Assembly: GCA_013398015.1 (NCBI GenBank)
Contig: VZRR01008202.1
Span: 129,766 to 193,765, forward strand
Reading direction: 5' to 3'
Source: Oreocharis arfaki
Taxonomy: Eukaryota; Chordata; Aves; Passeriformes; Paramythiidae
Length of the DNA stretch: 64,000 bases
Both the position numbers and the translations under genes were made by a program. Below, piece after piece: positions 23,666 through 36,252 of the stretch. Position 1 is the stretch's first letter, and each line of letters begins with the position of its first letter. The notes beneath the pieces were generated by a model, which saw only the letters and a program-made list of their open reading frames with translations, ran no database searches and was not told where the DNA came from.

Positions 23666-25679
23666 TGATTGTTATCAAATATTCACTGAAGCAGAAACTG
23701 GACCCAGTCTGTCGTCTTGCAGATATGTGCTTAACCAGTAGGATATGAAGTGGTATTTACTTCTGTATGCTCTTTGTCTCTGGCCTGATGCTTATTTAAT
23801 CCTTCCATGAGAAAAGCCAAGGAGCTTAAGCAGGAAAAGCTGGGAGCAGCTTGCTCTAAACAGTCCTTTGTAGGAGGGAGGTAAGGCTTGAGATCTTTTC
23901 AGGTACAGTAGAGAGTTGTATCAACATCTCCCATAATTTAGGGAAGCTGGTGTGTCCACTGAGACACTGAATTAATACCTATCTACTGCATGCTGTCAGA
24001 GAGGAACTAGAGTTGTTTCTTTCAGAGCAGGGATTCAGGGCTTGCAATCCAAACCAGAAGATACCTCCTCAATAACCAGGGCAGGATGTCTAAACCCAGA
24101 CTGTTTAGATGTCACTCTGTCTTCAGCATTTGTTATAGGCAGGTTCAAAAGGCATTTGCTTGGTGTATTATGGTACTGAGGTTCCCAGTTCTACCCATAT
24201 TTTCTAGTGGACTTAAGACTACGGTTTCATCAAGACATCTCACTTTCTTCCTAGACTTAGCTCCAACATCCATCTCCTGAACCCAGACATCTGCTGGAAC
24301 TCTACACTGAGGTGCCCTTTCCATCATCTTCACAAGATAATTATTACAAGGAATTTATCAATCGGTGGCTTCTTCTACCTGCCTGACATGAATTGTCTCA
24401 AAGCATTTTTATGGCACTCAGAAATTCCCAACCGGAGTGCTGTACTCCTACTAGAAGTCACCTTCAGTGCTTAATCCCCTCAGCTGCCGTTATGATGTGT
24501 CCTAGTGGTTGCTGGGAATACAGAATAAAACATACTGAGATGTAATAGTCACCTTCACTGGGTGTATTGTCATGCAGCAGAAGAGCTATTGCTTCATGGG
24601 AATACAGAAGAACTAAAGCTGATCTGTGGTATCTTCCAATATCTCATGCTGAATCCCAGGAAGATATCCTTTGTTTATTCCTAAGTCTTTTCACAACACA
24701 AGAGGGGGAACAAGGCACCCTGCCTATAGTCAGGATTACCCAACTTCTGGGAGATGAGATAAATTGCAATAGTCAAAGACAATCTTTTCATCTACATCAG
24801 ACTTTGCTGAGCTTTTCCTGTTTGGATAATAATTTTCTTGGTAGGGGTCTTCTTCAAATAGACACTGTGTTTTTTTTAATTTGTTACTTGTCTGTTGAGA
24901 TTAGAGGAATAAAGCTAGAAAAGCTCAAAGAATTTTGCAACCATTTAATAGGTGACAGTTGCACCTTTATAATACAAAGAAGGAGAATGTTACGATTTCA
25001 AATGATGGAATTTCCTATTTTCTCCCCTTTTAGTTTACATTAAAAAAAAAAGATTAAACACCTTTATTAAGCATACATTTAGTTTTCAAAGTCAAACACT
25101 TAGAATACAGAAAATTAATTAAAAGGGTTGCCTCTTCATCTTTAATTTGTCTTCTCTCATGAATAGACATAAAAATGTGGTTCTTAATTATAAGATCAAA
25201 GACAGGTACCTTTTTTTTTCAGTAGGATCCCTGTCTCATTCAGTGCACAGAATGGAATATACTTAGGGACTGAATGAGTTTTGCCATAAACGAAGCTGAT
25301 TTCTATAGGTCTCCTGTTTCATTTACTGCCAGTGATGAAGGTTATGTATTGAATTGGGCAGGGGGCTGTTCAAAAACAGAAGAATGGTCTCGTATTTTGG
25401 CAACTGAATACTGCCCTGAAGAATTAGGCTTTTTCCTGCCTTTTGTCACAAGTTCCTATGGTACATGAAAAGGCCACATAAATGAGGTTTTCCATGGGTG
25501 GCCACTAATTGGTGTGTTCTCATTTTCTGGGTTCGCAGTTTAAGACACCTGGGGTCTGACTTGCAGAAGTGCAGAGCTGGTATTGTATGGAGGTTTGCTG
25601 TCAACACACACAGAGCTGGGGAAATACTAATCCAAGGCATCACAAATTAGGGACCCAAAATTCATCGTTACTCTGGCCA
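23666..25679. other. Non-coding AT-rich stretch
   Basis: No recognised exon or repeat. A 158-codon plus-strand open frame (24567-25043) is long for AT-rich sequence but shows no domain, low-complexity pattern or family similarity I recognise. I treat it as a chance frame and mention it in the findings. Confidence 0.5.
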
Positions 25680-25785
25680 TTTTGACCTTAGCCTCTTTTT
25701 GTTTGATTTTAGTGTCTGTAAAATAGAGATAACAACCCCACCTATCTCTGTGGGAGAATATCCATTAAGGCTCATGAAGCAATGA
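25680..25785 (+). repeat. MIR-like ancient SINE remnant
   Basis: Contains TGACCTTAGCCTC, then GTCTGTAAAATAGAGATAAC, ACCCCACCTATCTCTGTGGG and ATTAAGGCTCATGA. This follows the order of MIR/CORE-SINE consensus landmarks (TGACCTT, TGTAAAATGGGGATAA, ACCTACCTC, GATTAAATGA). Heavily diverged, as expected for an amniote-age element in a bird. Confidence 0.45.
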
Positions 25786-26299
25786 GATCTTATGGCAAAA
25801 TAGCACCACAGAAAAAGACCTTGAGGAAATCAGTATTCTGCATTCAGGGATGGGTTTGAATGGCGTGTGGCAAATCAGGCACTTTGCTGTGCTTGAAATT
25901 AGGATAGCAGGAAAATACTGAATTGCTACCCACTCCATGAGCTCTGTCTGTCCTTTGTAGTAGCCAAGGTGAGGGACACTCTCAAGGAAAAAAAGATACA
26001 ATAAAGACTATTAAAAGGCGTCTGTGCAAGGAAGTCAAAGTGTGGCTTCAGAGTTAGTCTCCATTTTACATTTTCTGCTTCCGCTTTTAACGTGTGCCCA
26101 GAAAGATGCTTGTAAGACAGGCTTTTTATGTAATACATGAGTCACGTCACTTTTGACTTGTGCCTGTGAATGATGGGTTGCAAAATAATTGGTAAAAAAT
26201 GGGCCAAAGGTGTTATCACTGAAACTAGTACTACACTTTTCATTGATGTTGAAGGATGTCAGTTTAGATCCTTAACAAGTCAATCCTGGAACACTCTTG

Positions 26300-26348
26300 T
26301 TATTACTCCATTTGTATGCGAGGAAACTGAGGCACAGAAGAAAGTGGA
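26300..26348 (-). repeat. MIR/L2-like core remnant
   Basis: The short segment TTATTACTCCATTTG...GAGGAAACTGAGGCACAGAAG matches the reverse complement of the common MIR-core motif (CTGTGCCTCAGTTTCCTCATCTGTAAAATGG). It is only about 45 bases long, so the assignment is tentative. Confidence 0.35.
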
Positions 26349-28920
26349 ATAATCTGCTGCAGTAATTCTGCTTGTTTTCTCTGTACACAACCAATAGATT
26401 TTAAACTAGCATTCACATTCCTTGTGAATGAATTAATCTAGAAAGGACAGAAGAAAGATAGGTTTGTTCCTCTCTTCTTCCCCTCCTTTCTCCTCACCTA
26501 GAATAAATTGTTTGAGTAATGAAAATAATTTGTTTGCTTTATTTGCCAGTCATTTTTTATTTCTGTCTGTGGGGTGGGACATGTATCTGCCTATGGGACT
26601 GCATGGGAGGAAGGAGACCTCGTTGACTGACCATGAAGTAGTGGAAGCAAGCAGATCTGTGCTATCCTACGTCCTGTATTCTGAGCTCGTGCTGTGCTCA
26701 TGAAGTTCACGCTCTTGGTTGCTGCCCTGGAGGATCTCCAGGTGGGGAGGGTGTGCTCGCAGCAGGGTCTAGATCATAAGCTCCACACCAGGATGGGCTT
26801 TAGAAAGAGATCAGAGCCTTCAAACTGTGCTTAACTTGGAGCCTGAGAAGAGGCAAGAGCCTTGGTGTACACTGTCATACACTTTTATTGATGACAGCCT
26901 TCTACATGCTCTGAATATGCTGTTGCTATTGTGGACACCATGAATATTTGCCTTGCCTTTCTCAAATCTCTGGTGTGTAAGATGGGACACAATTTTCTGG
27001 TCAGGCACAGACAGGGAATTTTTCCCACTATAGCTACATGTGCTGGCTGCTGCTGAACTGTTGTTTTGCCTCCTAAGCCTCTGTGTCCATGAATTATCTC
27101 CAGAAGAACGTTTACTTCTCCAAGGGGTGCACAAAGCAGCCTAACATGCTCAAGGGAGAGTTTTTCTTAGCACAGACTGAAATGGAAATACAGAAATCCC
27201 ATTAAAAAATTTCATGAATCTTGGCGGGGGGGAAAAGCAACCCTTGGGCACTGTGTAAGCATGGAAGAAGGGTAGTGCCTGTGTCTGTTGCCCTGAAATG
27301 TGCCAGGATGGTGTGACACTGTAGACACCTCAAATCAAATCCCTGGGTATGGTTAGAAGCCTGTGCCTTATGAGGACACCCTGGTTTTTTTGAGGACCTT
27401 CTGCTGAGATATCCCTCCATGGCAGCTTAAGAGACCCTCCTCCTGCTCCTCTGGAGTTAAACCTCTGTCTGCCAGGACTGGTGCAGAGCTGATAGTCACG
27501 ACACAGGGAGCAGAAGAGATATTTTGTGCAGGCAGTGTTGGTGGCCAAAAGAGAAGGTCTTGTTGGCAGGTCAGGAGGAAGGACACTGTCCCTCTGCTAC
27601 TTAAGAATGGAAGTGGAGAGGCTGTCAGTGTAGGGAAGAAGGAGACCTCGTTGCCAAGTGAAAATGTGGGTGAAACCTGATGCATGTTTGCCTGGATGGC
27701 AGTGGATATGTAGATGTTGTGTTAGCTTTTGTGAGATGGTGGGGATTTTATGGTCCCTACTGTTCCCAAAGTAGATGGTCTAACTTTGCAGCAACCCTTG
27801 TGGAAATGTGCACTGCCACAGTGCAGAAATGGAGCAGGTGGCAGAAAACACACTGGACTAGGTCAGGAGATAATTTTATTGGAAATACCTGTGATCATGG
27901 GGCTTCACTGGCTCCTTATCCCTCTAGAAGGAGAAGCACTGACTACAGCAGATAATACTGTAACTTGTAAGCACATTCTCTGGAACTGAAGGGGCCTTAC
28001 CAAGCTAAGGTCAGCCTTCCCATCTCACGAAGTGCAGTAAAGGGCCCCATTGGCAGGGCTTGCTTGCTTCTCTTCCATGGTTCTGACCTGTCCCTGCAGA
28101 GGGATGTGCTTCTCGTTGCTCTGCTTCCTTATATCCATACACTTCCATCTTTCACATAGGATTCATTTTCTCCAAGCTTCACGCAGTGTGGTATCATCGA
28201 TGCTGATATCCCCAGCCCGTAATTTTTCAGCTTCTCTTGGGAACTTGCCTCTAAGCTCTTCTTGCTGTCAGGTGCAGCAAACAGCAGAGGATGCTGAGTA
28301 CCTCTGAGGGGTACCATACAAAGCAATTCTGCTGTTTGAAAATCCAGTTGTGAAAGCTGAGCAGCACAGAAATGCCGGGAGAAGTTAATCAGAATTGGAG
28401 ATAGGCACAGTTTTTAAAGAAAACACAAGCTTCAAGTACTGTGGTGTAAGCAGGAGGTCATTTTACTGTCAGTGGCAGTGAAATAGTGCTCAGTTATACA
28501 GAGCATGGAAAGTGCTAAACAGGATTTCTGCTATTCCTTTGCTCCACTTTTATCAACGCCCTGTGCTTCTGCCCTGCAGCAGCCCTGCTATTCCAGCTCT
28601 GATGTTCCAGGGTAGCTATGGAGCTGACAAAAACTAGGCAAGGGTATAGCTGATCCTTTGAACAAAGTAATTCTCTGTTCAGTAGCTTTTTTGTACATAT
28701 TAAATGATTAAATCTTCAGGGGGCTTTTCCCTGATGCAGTAATTGTGCATTCATTAAATTGCCAGATAAGATGTACTTTCTATTAATTTATTTTTTGCTA
28801 AGAAAACCCCTTCATTTTCCACTGATAATCCTGCCTCACCTAATTCAAGGATGGACAACTTGTGGCTTTGGACCCAGAGGCAGATACTGAGTGATTGACA
28901 TATAACTGCCACAATGGCAT
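26349..28920. other. Non-coding stretch, no gene seen
   Basis: No recognised exon. Many short frames on both strands have no family resemblance. Around 28680-28800 there is an AT-rich, motif-dense segment (AAATGATTAAATC, GTAATTGTGCATTCATTAAATTG, AGATAAG) that could be regulatory, but this is only a texture judgement. Confidence 0.5.
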
Positions 28921-29163
28921 CCCAGAATCACTGAATCATTCAGGTTGGAAAAGACCTTTCAGATCATCGAGTCCAGCCTTTGTCCGATCAGCACCTTGTC
29001 AACTAAACCATGGCACTGAGTGCCACACCCAGTCATTTCTTGAACACCTCCAAGGGCGGCGTCCACGCCTCTCTGGACAGCCCATTCCTATGCATGACAT
29101 CCCTTTCTGTGAAGAAATTCCTCCTCACCTCGAACCTGAACCTCCCCTAGTGCAGCTTGGGGT
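28921..29163 (-). mobile_element. CR1 LINE 3' fragment
   Basis: CR1 3' end in reverse orientation. From the low coordinate it reads CAGAATCACTGAATCATT, CAGGTTGGAAAAGACC, AGATCATCGAGTCCAGCC, GCACTGAGTGCCACACCC, GAACACCTCCAAGGGCGGCG, GAAGAAATTCCTCCTC and GAACCTCCCCTAGTGCAGC. Each matches a standard CR1 3'-region block in the right order. It is 5'-truncated at about 29163. The plus-strand open frame 28895-29422 overlapping it is an antisense artefact. Confidence 0.93.
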
Positions 29164-29999
29164 TATGGATATATGTTGTATTGCTGCCAGCACACTGCTG
29201 GTGTTAGGACTGCTTTTTTATCAGTATCTCCATGTGGGAGGAAGCTCCCAGGGGCTTCTGAGGCCACCAGCTTCCTACAAGCTCTGGGACTCAGCTGGAC
29301 CCGTGGCCTCATCCCATCCCACACTGGGTGCTGGCACCCTGGGGAGCCATTGCTTGTTTCTACCTGGGAGCTGCTTGCTGAAAATTCCCTCACCTTCCCT
29401 AAGGTACTGGATAGGGGGTTGACACCTCTTGGAAATTGGAAGTTGTTTCGTGTTTTGGGGAGTTTTTTGTAAGATGCTGATGAAGCCAAGAGGTTTGAGC
29501 CCCCATGATGTAGTTAATTGCATTTTAAAAAGTGAAATCTGGGTAAGAGTTGAATTATCCCACATTATTGGGAGTAGAAATAGATTTAGACTTCAGCTGC
29601 AATATGAGCTAATACATGTGTGGTAAAGACCACAGAGAAACTATGTTAAAAGGAAGTTATTAAAGATGCTAAGGCAAGTATGAAAAAAATAAACCAGCAC
29701 TGGGAATGTAGTTGCCTGTGCAACATCAGTATGGTCTCCTCTTGTGAATACATTTCAGTACACTTCTAATAACAGGGACACATTTTTCTTTTCAGGGATT
29801 CTGACTGCATTCAGGTCACAGAATGGACAGTGCTCACTTAATGAGCAGTTATTCAATATTTTGAATGCTCATATGTCAGTGTGTGACCCCACAACTTTGC
29901 TTAATAATATTCAAACCTTGCTCTGAAATCAGAAATACTAATTTTCTCCTGAGCTGTCTCGTGATTCTGAGCACATCCCTAATATCGCTTAGTAAATCT
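29164..29999. other. Non-coding stretch, no gene seen
   Basis: Nothing recognisable after the CR1 boundary: no exon, no RNA gene and no simple repeat. Composition becomes AT-rich toward the right. Confidence 0.5.
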
Positions 30000-30110
30000 T
30001 TGCAACACCCATGTGAGATAACTGAGAAATTTTTTCTCCATTTTTGCAGGTGGACAGCTGAGGCACAAAGAGTTTGGTCAGCAGGATGCCCTAGTTTCAT
30101 GTCCTGAATT
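30000..30110 (-). repeat. MIR-like ancient SINE remnant
   Basis: Reads TGCAACACCCATGTGAGATA, then CTCCATTTTTGCAGGTGGAC, AGCTGAGGCACAAAGAG and TTTGGTCAGCAGGATGCC. This follows the reverse complement of the MIR core (ACAACCCTATGAGG, CCCATTTTACAGATG, GAAACTGAGGCACAGAG, with the accession-like ending decayed). Low identity but correct order over about 100 bases. Confidence 0.45.
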
Positions 30111-30194
30111 TCAGAGACAGGGCCTGACCTTTATTCACAGTTTTTGTTTTCAGTCGCACATCTCTGAAAACATCTCCCAAAACATCTCCCATTA

Positions 30195-30265
30195 CTGTCA
30201 GCTGCAGCTTTGAGTGCTCGGCACTGCTCCAAATCAGACTCAAGGTGTCTGAAGTCAGCTACTCA
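30195..30265. repeat. Ancient amniote repeat remnant
   Basis: The segment TGCAGCTTTGAGTGCTCGGCACTGCTCCAAATCAGACTCAAGGTGTCT resembles a widespread reptile/bird interspersed repeat with GGTGCTCAGCACCTCTGAAAATCAGGCC...AAGGTGTCT. I cannot name the Repbase family with certainty. Confidence 0.35.
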
Positions 30266-30679
30266 GAGATGCAGAGCTTGTCACTAGGAATGACCCCATG
30301 AAAGGCATGGGCCAGGATAACCGAGGAATCAGCAGCAAAGGTGGGGCAGGGGTGTAGGACAGCCATCTGTCAGCTGCCCTAACCCTGGGATCCTCTGTTT
30401 TCCTTTGCCAAACTTCTCCCTCCTGCATTTTAACTTTCTGACTTCCAGCTGCAAAACCTAGGACCAAGATTTTAGTGTAATCCCTTTATACCCCTGAGTT
30501 TCCTAAGCTCCAAATATCCAGATCTCCTACTAAGGCTTTAAGTCTTCTTTAAGCTACTTTGTTTTACTTTGCAATCTCGCAGCAGATATTTACAAGCCTT
30601 TTTCCAAACAGTGGCAGGGTGGTATTAGGCAATTTACAGAACTGTCCTAACAAATAAGATTTATATAGGCAGGAGCCTA

Positions 30680-30745
30680 GCAGGATTTTCAGAGAGCCTT
30701 GGTGCCTAATTCGCACTGGTTTCAATAGGATTAAGGCAATGAGGC
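30680..30745. repeat. Ancient amniote repeat remnant
   Basis: Contains GGATTTTCAGAGAGCC, GGTGCCTAATTCGCACTGG and TTTCAATAGGATTAAGGCA. These resemble the ancient amniote repeat with GGTGCCTAACTCCCATTGATTTCAATGGGATTTAGG. The same family may occur at 38243-38290. Confidence 0.4.
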
Positions 30746-33700
30746 ATTTGTTAAGATCCCAGCATCCATTCCTTAAAACCTGGCCCTTTAATTCTTCTTT
30801 CAGCCAAGTTTATAGGGAATCACTCGAGCTAAAGCATAGGAATGTGTACTAAAATGTTAATAATTCATGGTAAAGTTCTGTGAGAGTACAATCTGTAAAG
30901 CAGGCGTCTTGGGGGAGCATGTTTTATTTTCTTCAGGCTTCAAAATAATTGCTGCTGCAACCAAAGGAAATTACATGTAGAAACTTTTTTCTCTGCTTTG
31001 CACTGAAATCAAAGTCTTAGTCACCTGAAAGCCCCAATAGGTGCAATTCTATGTGAGTATCCTCAGATATTCTAAGGATCAGGCAGATTCCGAAACCTTA
31101 GTGTCTGGTTAGAGAGAGTACAGAAAGTGTTTGTACATTCATAGCTCATTCTTTCTGGAAAGGATCAAATGAGTCTTGTTGAATTTAATCTGTTTGTAAG
31201 TATTCTCTGTCTAGGGTTCATTTCTGATTTCATTTCAGTAGGATTTATTGAATTCATTATGCAAACTAAACTAACTTCTGGCAGTGAATTTGTTGCAATT
31301 TGCTCACTTACTCTACTATGTTTATACATATGTGTGTGTTTGTGACATGCAGTTTGTGATAGTTGTACAATATGATTTCCTCTCTCTGAATGGGAAGGAG
31401 GGAAAAGAAAGAGTTTAAACTCCGCCCCCCCCCCCAAAAAAAAAAAGGCAAAAAAACCCAAAACAAAAAAAGAAAAGAAATAAAAGAATAGAAATCACCA
31501 CACTCCTGGGCTAAAATTTTAGATAGATAATCATTCACTATAATGGAATTTACATGATTTGTGTCTCTTTTCCTGGCTGAGGGACCAGTTAATCTGAAAA
31601 GTGTAGAACAATAAACGACATGACCTGGCCACATAATGCAGACATTTTCATGCCGTAATCTGGGTGGTGTGAGTGGACCTGTGATCTGCTTGACTCCAAA
31701 GGTGTGTCTTATGACGGACTTGGTATTTTTATTGTTAATGGGTCAATGTATTGATCTGGCAAGAACTAACCTTGTCCTGTGATTTCCTGAAGAAGCAGAA
31801 TTATCTCTTTCTACCAAGAAATAGCACTGTATTTTAGGTGGTGCTAGGGGATAACAAGCTGGCTGCTGTAGTATGTGAATTGTTTTCCCTCTGCAAACCT
31901 GTGTGCTCCCTATCCCTCTTCAACACACTCCCATTGTCTTGTGTGCCGTTGCTTGTTTCATTGCTTCCTTTCCCACAACACAAGGGAGATCCATCCCAAG
32001 GATGTAGAAATATCAATGGTTGTCAGCGTTATAAATCCTTGTGCGTTTGGTTTTTCTTACAGTGGGCACCTCTTCCTTCATCTGGAAGGAAGGACGACAG
32101 GAGCCCTGATGGAAACTCTTGGACAACTACTGATGAGGGTTTGACATTCTTCTATTCCCTCTTACTTTTCCTGGCTGCTCCAGCCCTCAGAAAACTCCTA
32201 CATGTGCCAAATAGCATTAGAGGGGAGCTGACAAGTAATGGAGCAGTCAGACTCAGGACAGTGTTTATGAACCTGTGTGGATTGCTAACAACCTGTAGGA
32301 CATGGCCATTCATAAGTTCCTTAAAGCTTTTTTTCTCCTTCTTTTTCCCCAAGTGCTTAGCTATTTTCAGCTCCACCTATTTTAATGGCTGTAGCTTTTC
32401 CTCCTGCCTCTGGGAGTCTGATCCACACATTGATTTATTTTGAGCTATATTGCTAATTACTATTTTTGTAAGAAGAGTGTTTCATTATTCATTAAAGCTG
32501 GGGAGACATTTTAGTAATTTCTCAGTAGAACAAATGTAAATTCAAGTACTGGTTAGGGTTTAAGAGGGCTAGGAGGAGTGATCTAACAAAGAAGGATGGT
32601 ATGACAAGCGAGAGCTATTGCTGCATGAAGGGGTGTTGCTAAGAAAGCAGAAGCAAACTAATGTCAGCATGGACAAGATGCAGGGAGCTGGCAGAAACTC
32701 TGGGAGGAATTCTTTTAGTTCACCAAAGGGATAAACTGCCACAGGAACCCAGAGAATCATTTTTGGGGCAAATGTGCAAAGACTGGTAAAAACCACTCCT
32801 GCAGGGTGGATGAAGAGAATCAGCCCTGCTGCACTGTGCAGGGAGTGTCTAGAGGACCCTGGAGATTTTTGTTTATTTCTTCTTTAGCGTGTGACAAAGC
32901 TGCTCAGTGTGAACTGGCCCTTACTAAGAGAAGAGGAAACACTGCCCATTTTCTGGTGTTAGATCATCTGTGCAAGCTTCCCAGTGCTTTCTGTCTGGCT
33001 TTGCATGGGTTCCTGAGGGAACAAGGTTCCTATTCCAGAAACCCGTAAGTCCTTCCCAGGAAGAAAACCCTATTTCCATATCAAACCTGCATCAGAGTAG
33101 AAAGAAGTGGAAGTAGCTCAGTGCACTCTGCCTGCCCAGCCGTCCTAGGAGTCATTACCAGGGTCCCTTTTCCCTCAGGTTCTCTGCCAGGGGGCCACTG
33201 AGTAAAGCCCCCGACAGGTTGGGCTCCAGGGGTGTCTGGATGTAGAGTACACTTCTGCTACAGATGCACCAGATGCAGAGTCATCTAAACTGTGTGCCTG
33301 AGGAAAAGACATTACAATATGCAGTGCTTTGAGGCTACTGACATGCTTCTTGATTGAAGAATGGTAAAAAACCTAGAAGACCTTACAACCAAGATATTAA
33401 ATACTTACTGAAGCCCTTTTCTAATAACAACTTTAAAATAGGAAGCCCGGGGGGATTAAAAACTTGAAATAAATAACAGTTGTCCTGCAGCAGGAAGATT
33501 AGGAGAAGATCTGGATGACTATTTGAATGTGGCTGTGATATACTAGCCCTTGTAAGTGGTGGATCCAAAGACTCGTGACTTTTTCCCTAGCACATCTATT
33601 CAGTGTGTTCCCTTTGCCTGGGGGTCTTTATAGCACTAAAATAGCTGGGTCTACAAAGGGTTTTTTGCAGCAGGCACTGAGGGCTTGCCTCCCCCTCCCC

Positions 33701-35864
33701 CCTTTTCAATTGGGTTGAATACAGTAAAGGAGCAAAGTAGGAAACAAAATGGCTTGAAGCCACATGTGCATTTCCCATAGCTCAGTGCCAGGGTCTAGAA
33801 AAAGTGACTAAGCCCTGGGGCTACTGAGTCTCGTGTTCAGGATCTTCCCAGTCAAAACCATGCCTGTACTCTGGTGACAACCCTACCTGAAGGGGGAAGA
33901 GGGGAAAGGGCTATGGCACAACATTTTTCCCTCAGCATTGTGGCAGTCAGGAGTGACAGCTGCAATCACAGGCCTGATTCATCACTTTTACAGACCTTGG
34001 GAAGCACTGGAGTTACACAAACTGGGGAGTCAAGCCCAGATTCTTGGGTGAAAGAAGGTGTGTCATACATGTCCCCTCTGGAGACCTTTTCAGGTTCTGG
34101 CAGACACTTAAGCCCCCTTTTAAGATGTTCTCATCCTGCACTGACAGTAGGAAATAGATAAGAGAACAGCTTAAATATCACACAATGCTTTACTGAGTTA
34201 CACATCATGCATTTGAGGTTCTTGCAGCACTACAAATACTAATTTAATTATGCTTGGAGTCCTTCTGGAACTTAACAATGTCTCCATTTGTAAATTGTTC
34301 GGAGCAGCGAACCACAGAGGTCTTGTAAAAATTATCCCTAGTAAAATGTCATTGGAATCAATGAAATGAAATTCCACTTTCATCATTTGACATTGCTTTT
34401 GGCACTGGACTTCAAGTAAGATTTTCGTATAACCGTTTGTTAATAAATTGTACAAACTTTGGGATAGAAAGAATAGAAAAAGATGGCCTGGGTCTTCTCA
34501 CTCTTTTCTGTGAGTCTGCAGTATATGACAGCTCATAGTGGGACCAGTGACCTGTCTCCTGTATTTGGGATCTCAAGAGTAGGTCTAACTCTTCCTGTTC
34601 TCACCTGTACTGGTGCCTAAGCAGGGAGGAGATATGGAGCTCTCTCCTTCTTGCTCTGCTTGTACTTTAAACGTGAGAATGTATGAGAAATGAGAAGTAA
34701 ACCTAGGCCAAGAATAATTTCACATAAGGTTTTCTGTAAGGTCCCTGGCATCCAAGGCATGGTGTTGCTGTGAAGAATTCAGACACATAAGAGGGGTCCA
34801 TGTCTTACCCACTGCTTGTGATGAATTCATACACAGGCTGTCACAATAGTCCTGTCAGACACCCCGTAGAAGATCTGTGGGGCAAATGTCAACACCAATG
34901 GTGCCACTGAGGTAAAGGTGGGTGGAGACAATGGCCAGGGCAAGCCAGAGGATGCATGAGGGCAATATCTGGGTCAGTCAAGCCTCAATGGGCTTGACAA
35001 ATTAATAAACTGAGCATCCATGAAGATCAGATCCAGCACTCAACACCCCCATTCTCTGCCTTCCAGCAGCTAGGCTGACACCCTGTCCTAGTGGAGTTGA
35101 GGCTGGTGATAACAGGGTCAGAAAATCCCATGGAGGAAGTAGCAGAGCCAGTAGGGCTAATCCTGGCTGGTAAGGAGAGGCCATGCCAGTGAATCCATCT
35201 GTTGAATCCATCAGAACCAGAGGCTGAGAAATAGCTGGCTGCCCGAGTGAGAAGATAGAGTCTATACCAATAGGTAGAAGCCTTTGCAATGGATTGCTGG
35301 TCTTTGGGGATACAATATCATGGTGCACACAGAGTTCAGCTCTGCAGTGGCATTGTGGGATTGGTCTATGTGGAACAAAAGCTGAAGAGGCTGTGAGAGA
35401 GGATGTCTTAGGCAGAGCTGTTTTAAAGCCAGTTTATCAAATTGCATAGACCTGCTACTCTGATTTTTTGGGTTTTGCTAAGAGCAGCTCTGATGACTTA
35501 AAAGATTGTATAGTGCTCCTCAGGGAATGGGGAAGCTGTTGGCTAAAGGTGATGCTTGGGGCTGGGCTCTCTTTCAAGACTTGAAAAACAGAAGGCAAAG
35601 GTCTGACCAGGAGGTTAATGGAACAATAAGAAAGGCAGTACTTACTTTACTGGCCTTGCCAGATCCCAATCAAGAATCCCAGCGGCTGCCTTCTTCAGCT
35701 CACCCTGTAATTTCAGCTGGGATGAACCTTTGTCCCTCCTGCAGTTTAATTGCTGTGTGTGACTGAAGGCACAGGTGGCAGCCACAGGTTTCACCCCAGC
35801 CATAGCTGCAGTTCAGGAGGAGAACCACCTTTTTCTTCTTTGTGCAGGTGCCGGGTATAAAGCA
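30746..35864. other. Non-coding stretch, probable intron 1
   Basis: No exon recognised. A 201-codon plus-strand frame (31838-32443) begins in a plausible context but has no domain and is crossed by long frames on the other strand. The only clear structure is the poly(C)/poly(A) run at 31425-31446. Confidence 0.5.
31425..31446. repeat. C(11)A(11) homopolymer junction
   Basis: Eleven C are followed directly by eleven A, then an A-rich stretch with scattered G/C to about 31490. On the minus strand this reads as poly(T) then poly(G). Such a tract is error-prone in assembly and produces artificial low-complexity frames rich in Phe/Gly on the minus strand. Confidence 0.9.
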
Positions 35865-36252
35865 GTGCTGGTGTCGCAAAGGGCCAGTCCTGCCTGACTA
35901 ACCCAGTGGTTTTCTCTGATGGAGTGACTACACCAGTGAATAGGGGAAGGGCTACAGATGTCGCCATCTGGACTTCTGCAAGGCCTTTAACATGATTCCC
36001 AATGACATCCATTTCTCCAGACTGGGGAGAGAGATTTGAAGGGAGGACTCTGGTGGGTGAGAAATTGGTTGGACAGTTGCCTCCAGAGGGTAGCTGTCAA
36101 CAGCTTGGAGTCCCTGTAGACCCTGATGACAAGTGGTGACCTTTTAGGGGTCCTTATGGGGACCAGTGCTATTTAATGTCTTCCTGAGTGACATAGGCAG
36201 TGCACCATCAGCATGTTTGCAGATAGACAGGCCTGAGGGATGGGATGCCCTG
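35865..36252 (+). mobile_element. CR1 LINE internal (RT) fragment
   Basis: Sense-oriented CR1 reverse-transcriptase region, truncated at both ends. Successive matches: CAGTCCTGCCTGACTAACC, GATGGAGTGACTACACC, CATCTGGACTTCTGCAAGGCC, TTTAACATGATTCCCAATGACATCC, GAAATTGGTTGGACAGTTGCC, TCCAGAGGGTAGCTGTCAAC, GGGACCAGTGCTATTTAATG, GTGCACCATCAGCATGTTTGC, GAGGGATGGGATGCC. Small deletions break the frame. CR1 copies normally keep their 3' end, so loss of everything after about 36252 implies a later deletion or rearrangement at this site. Confidence 0.9.
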
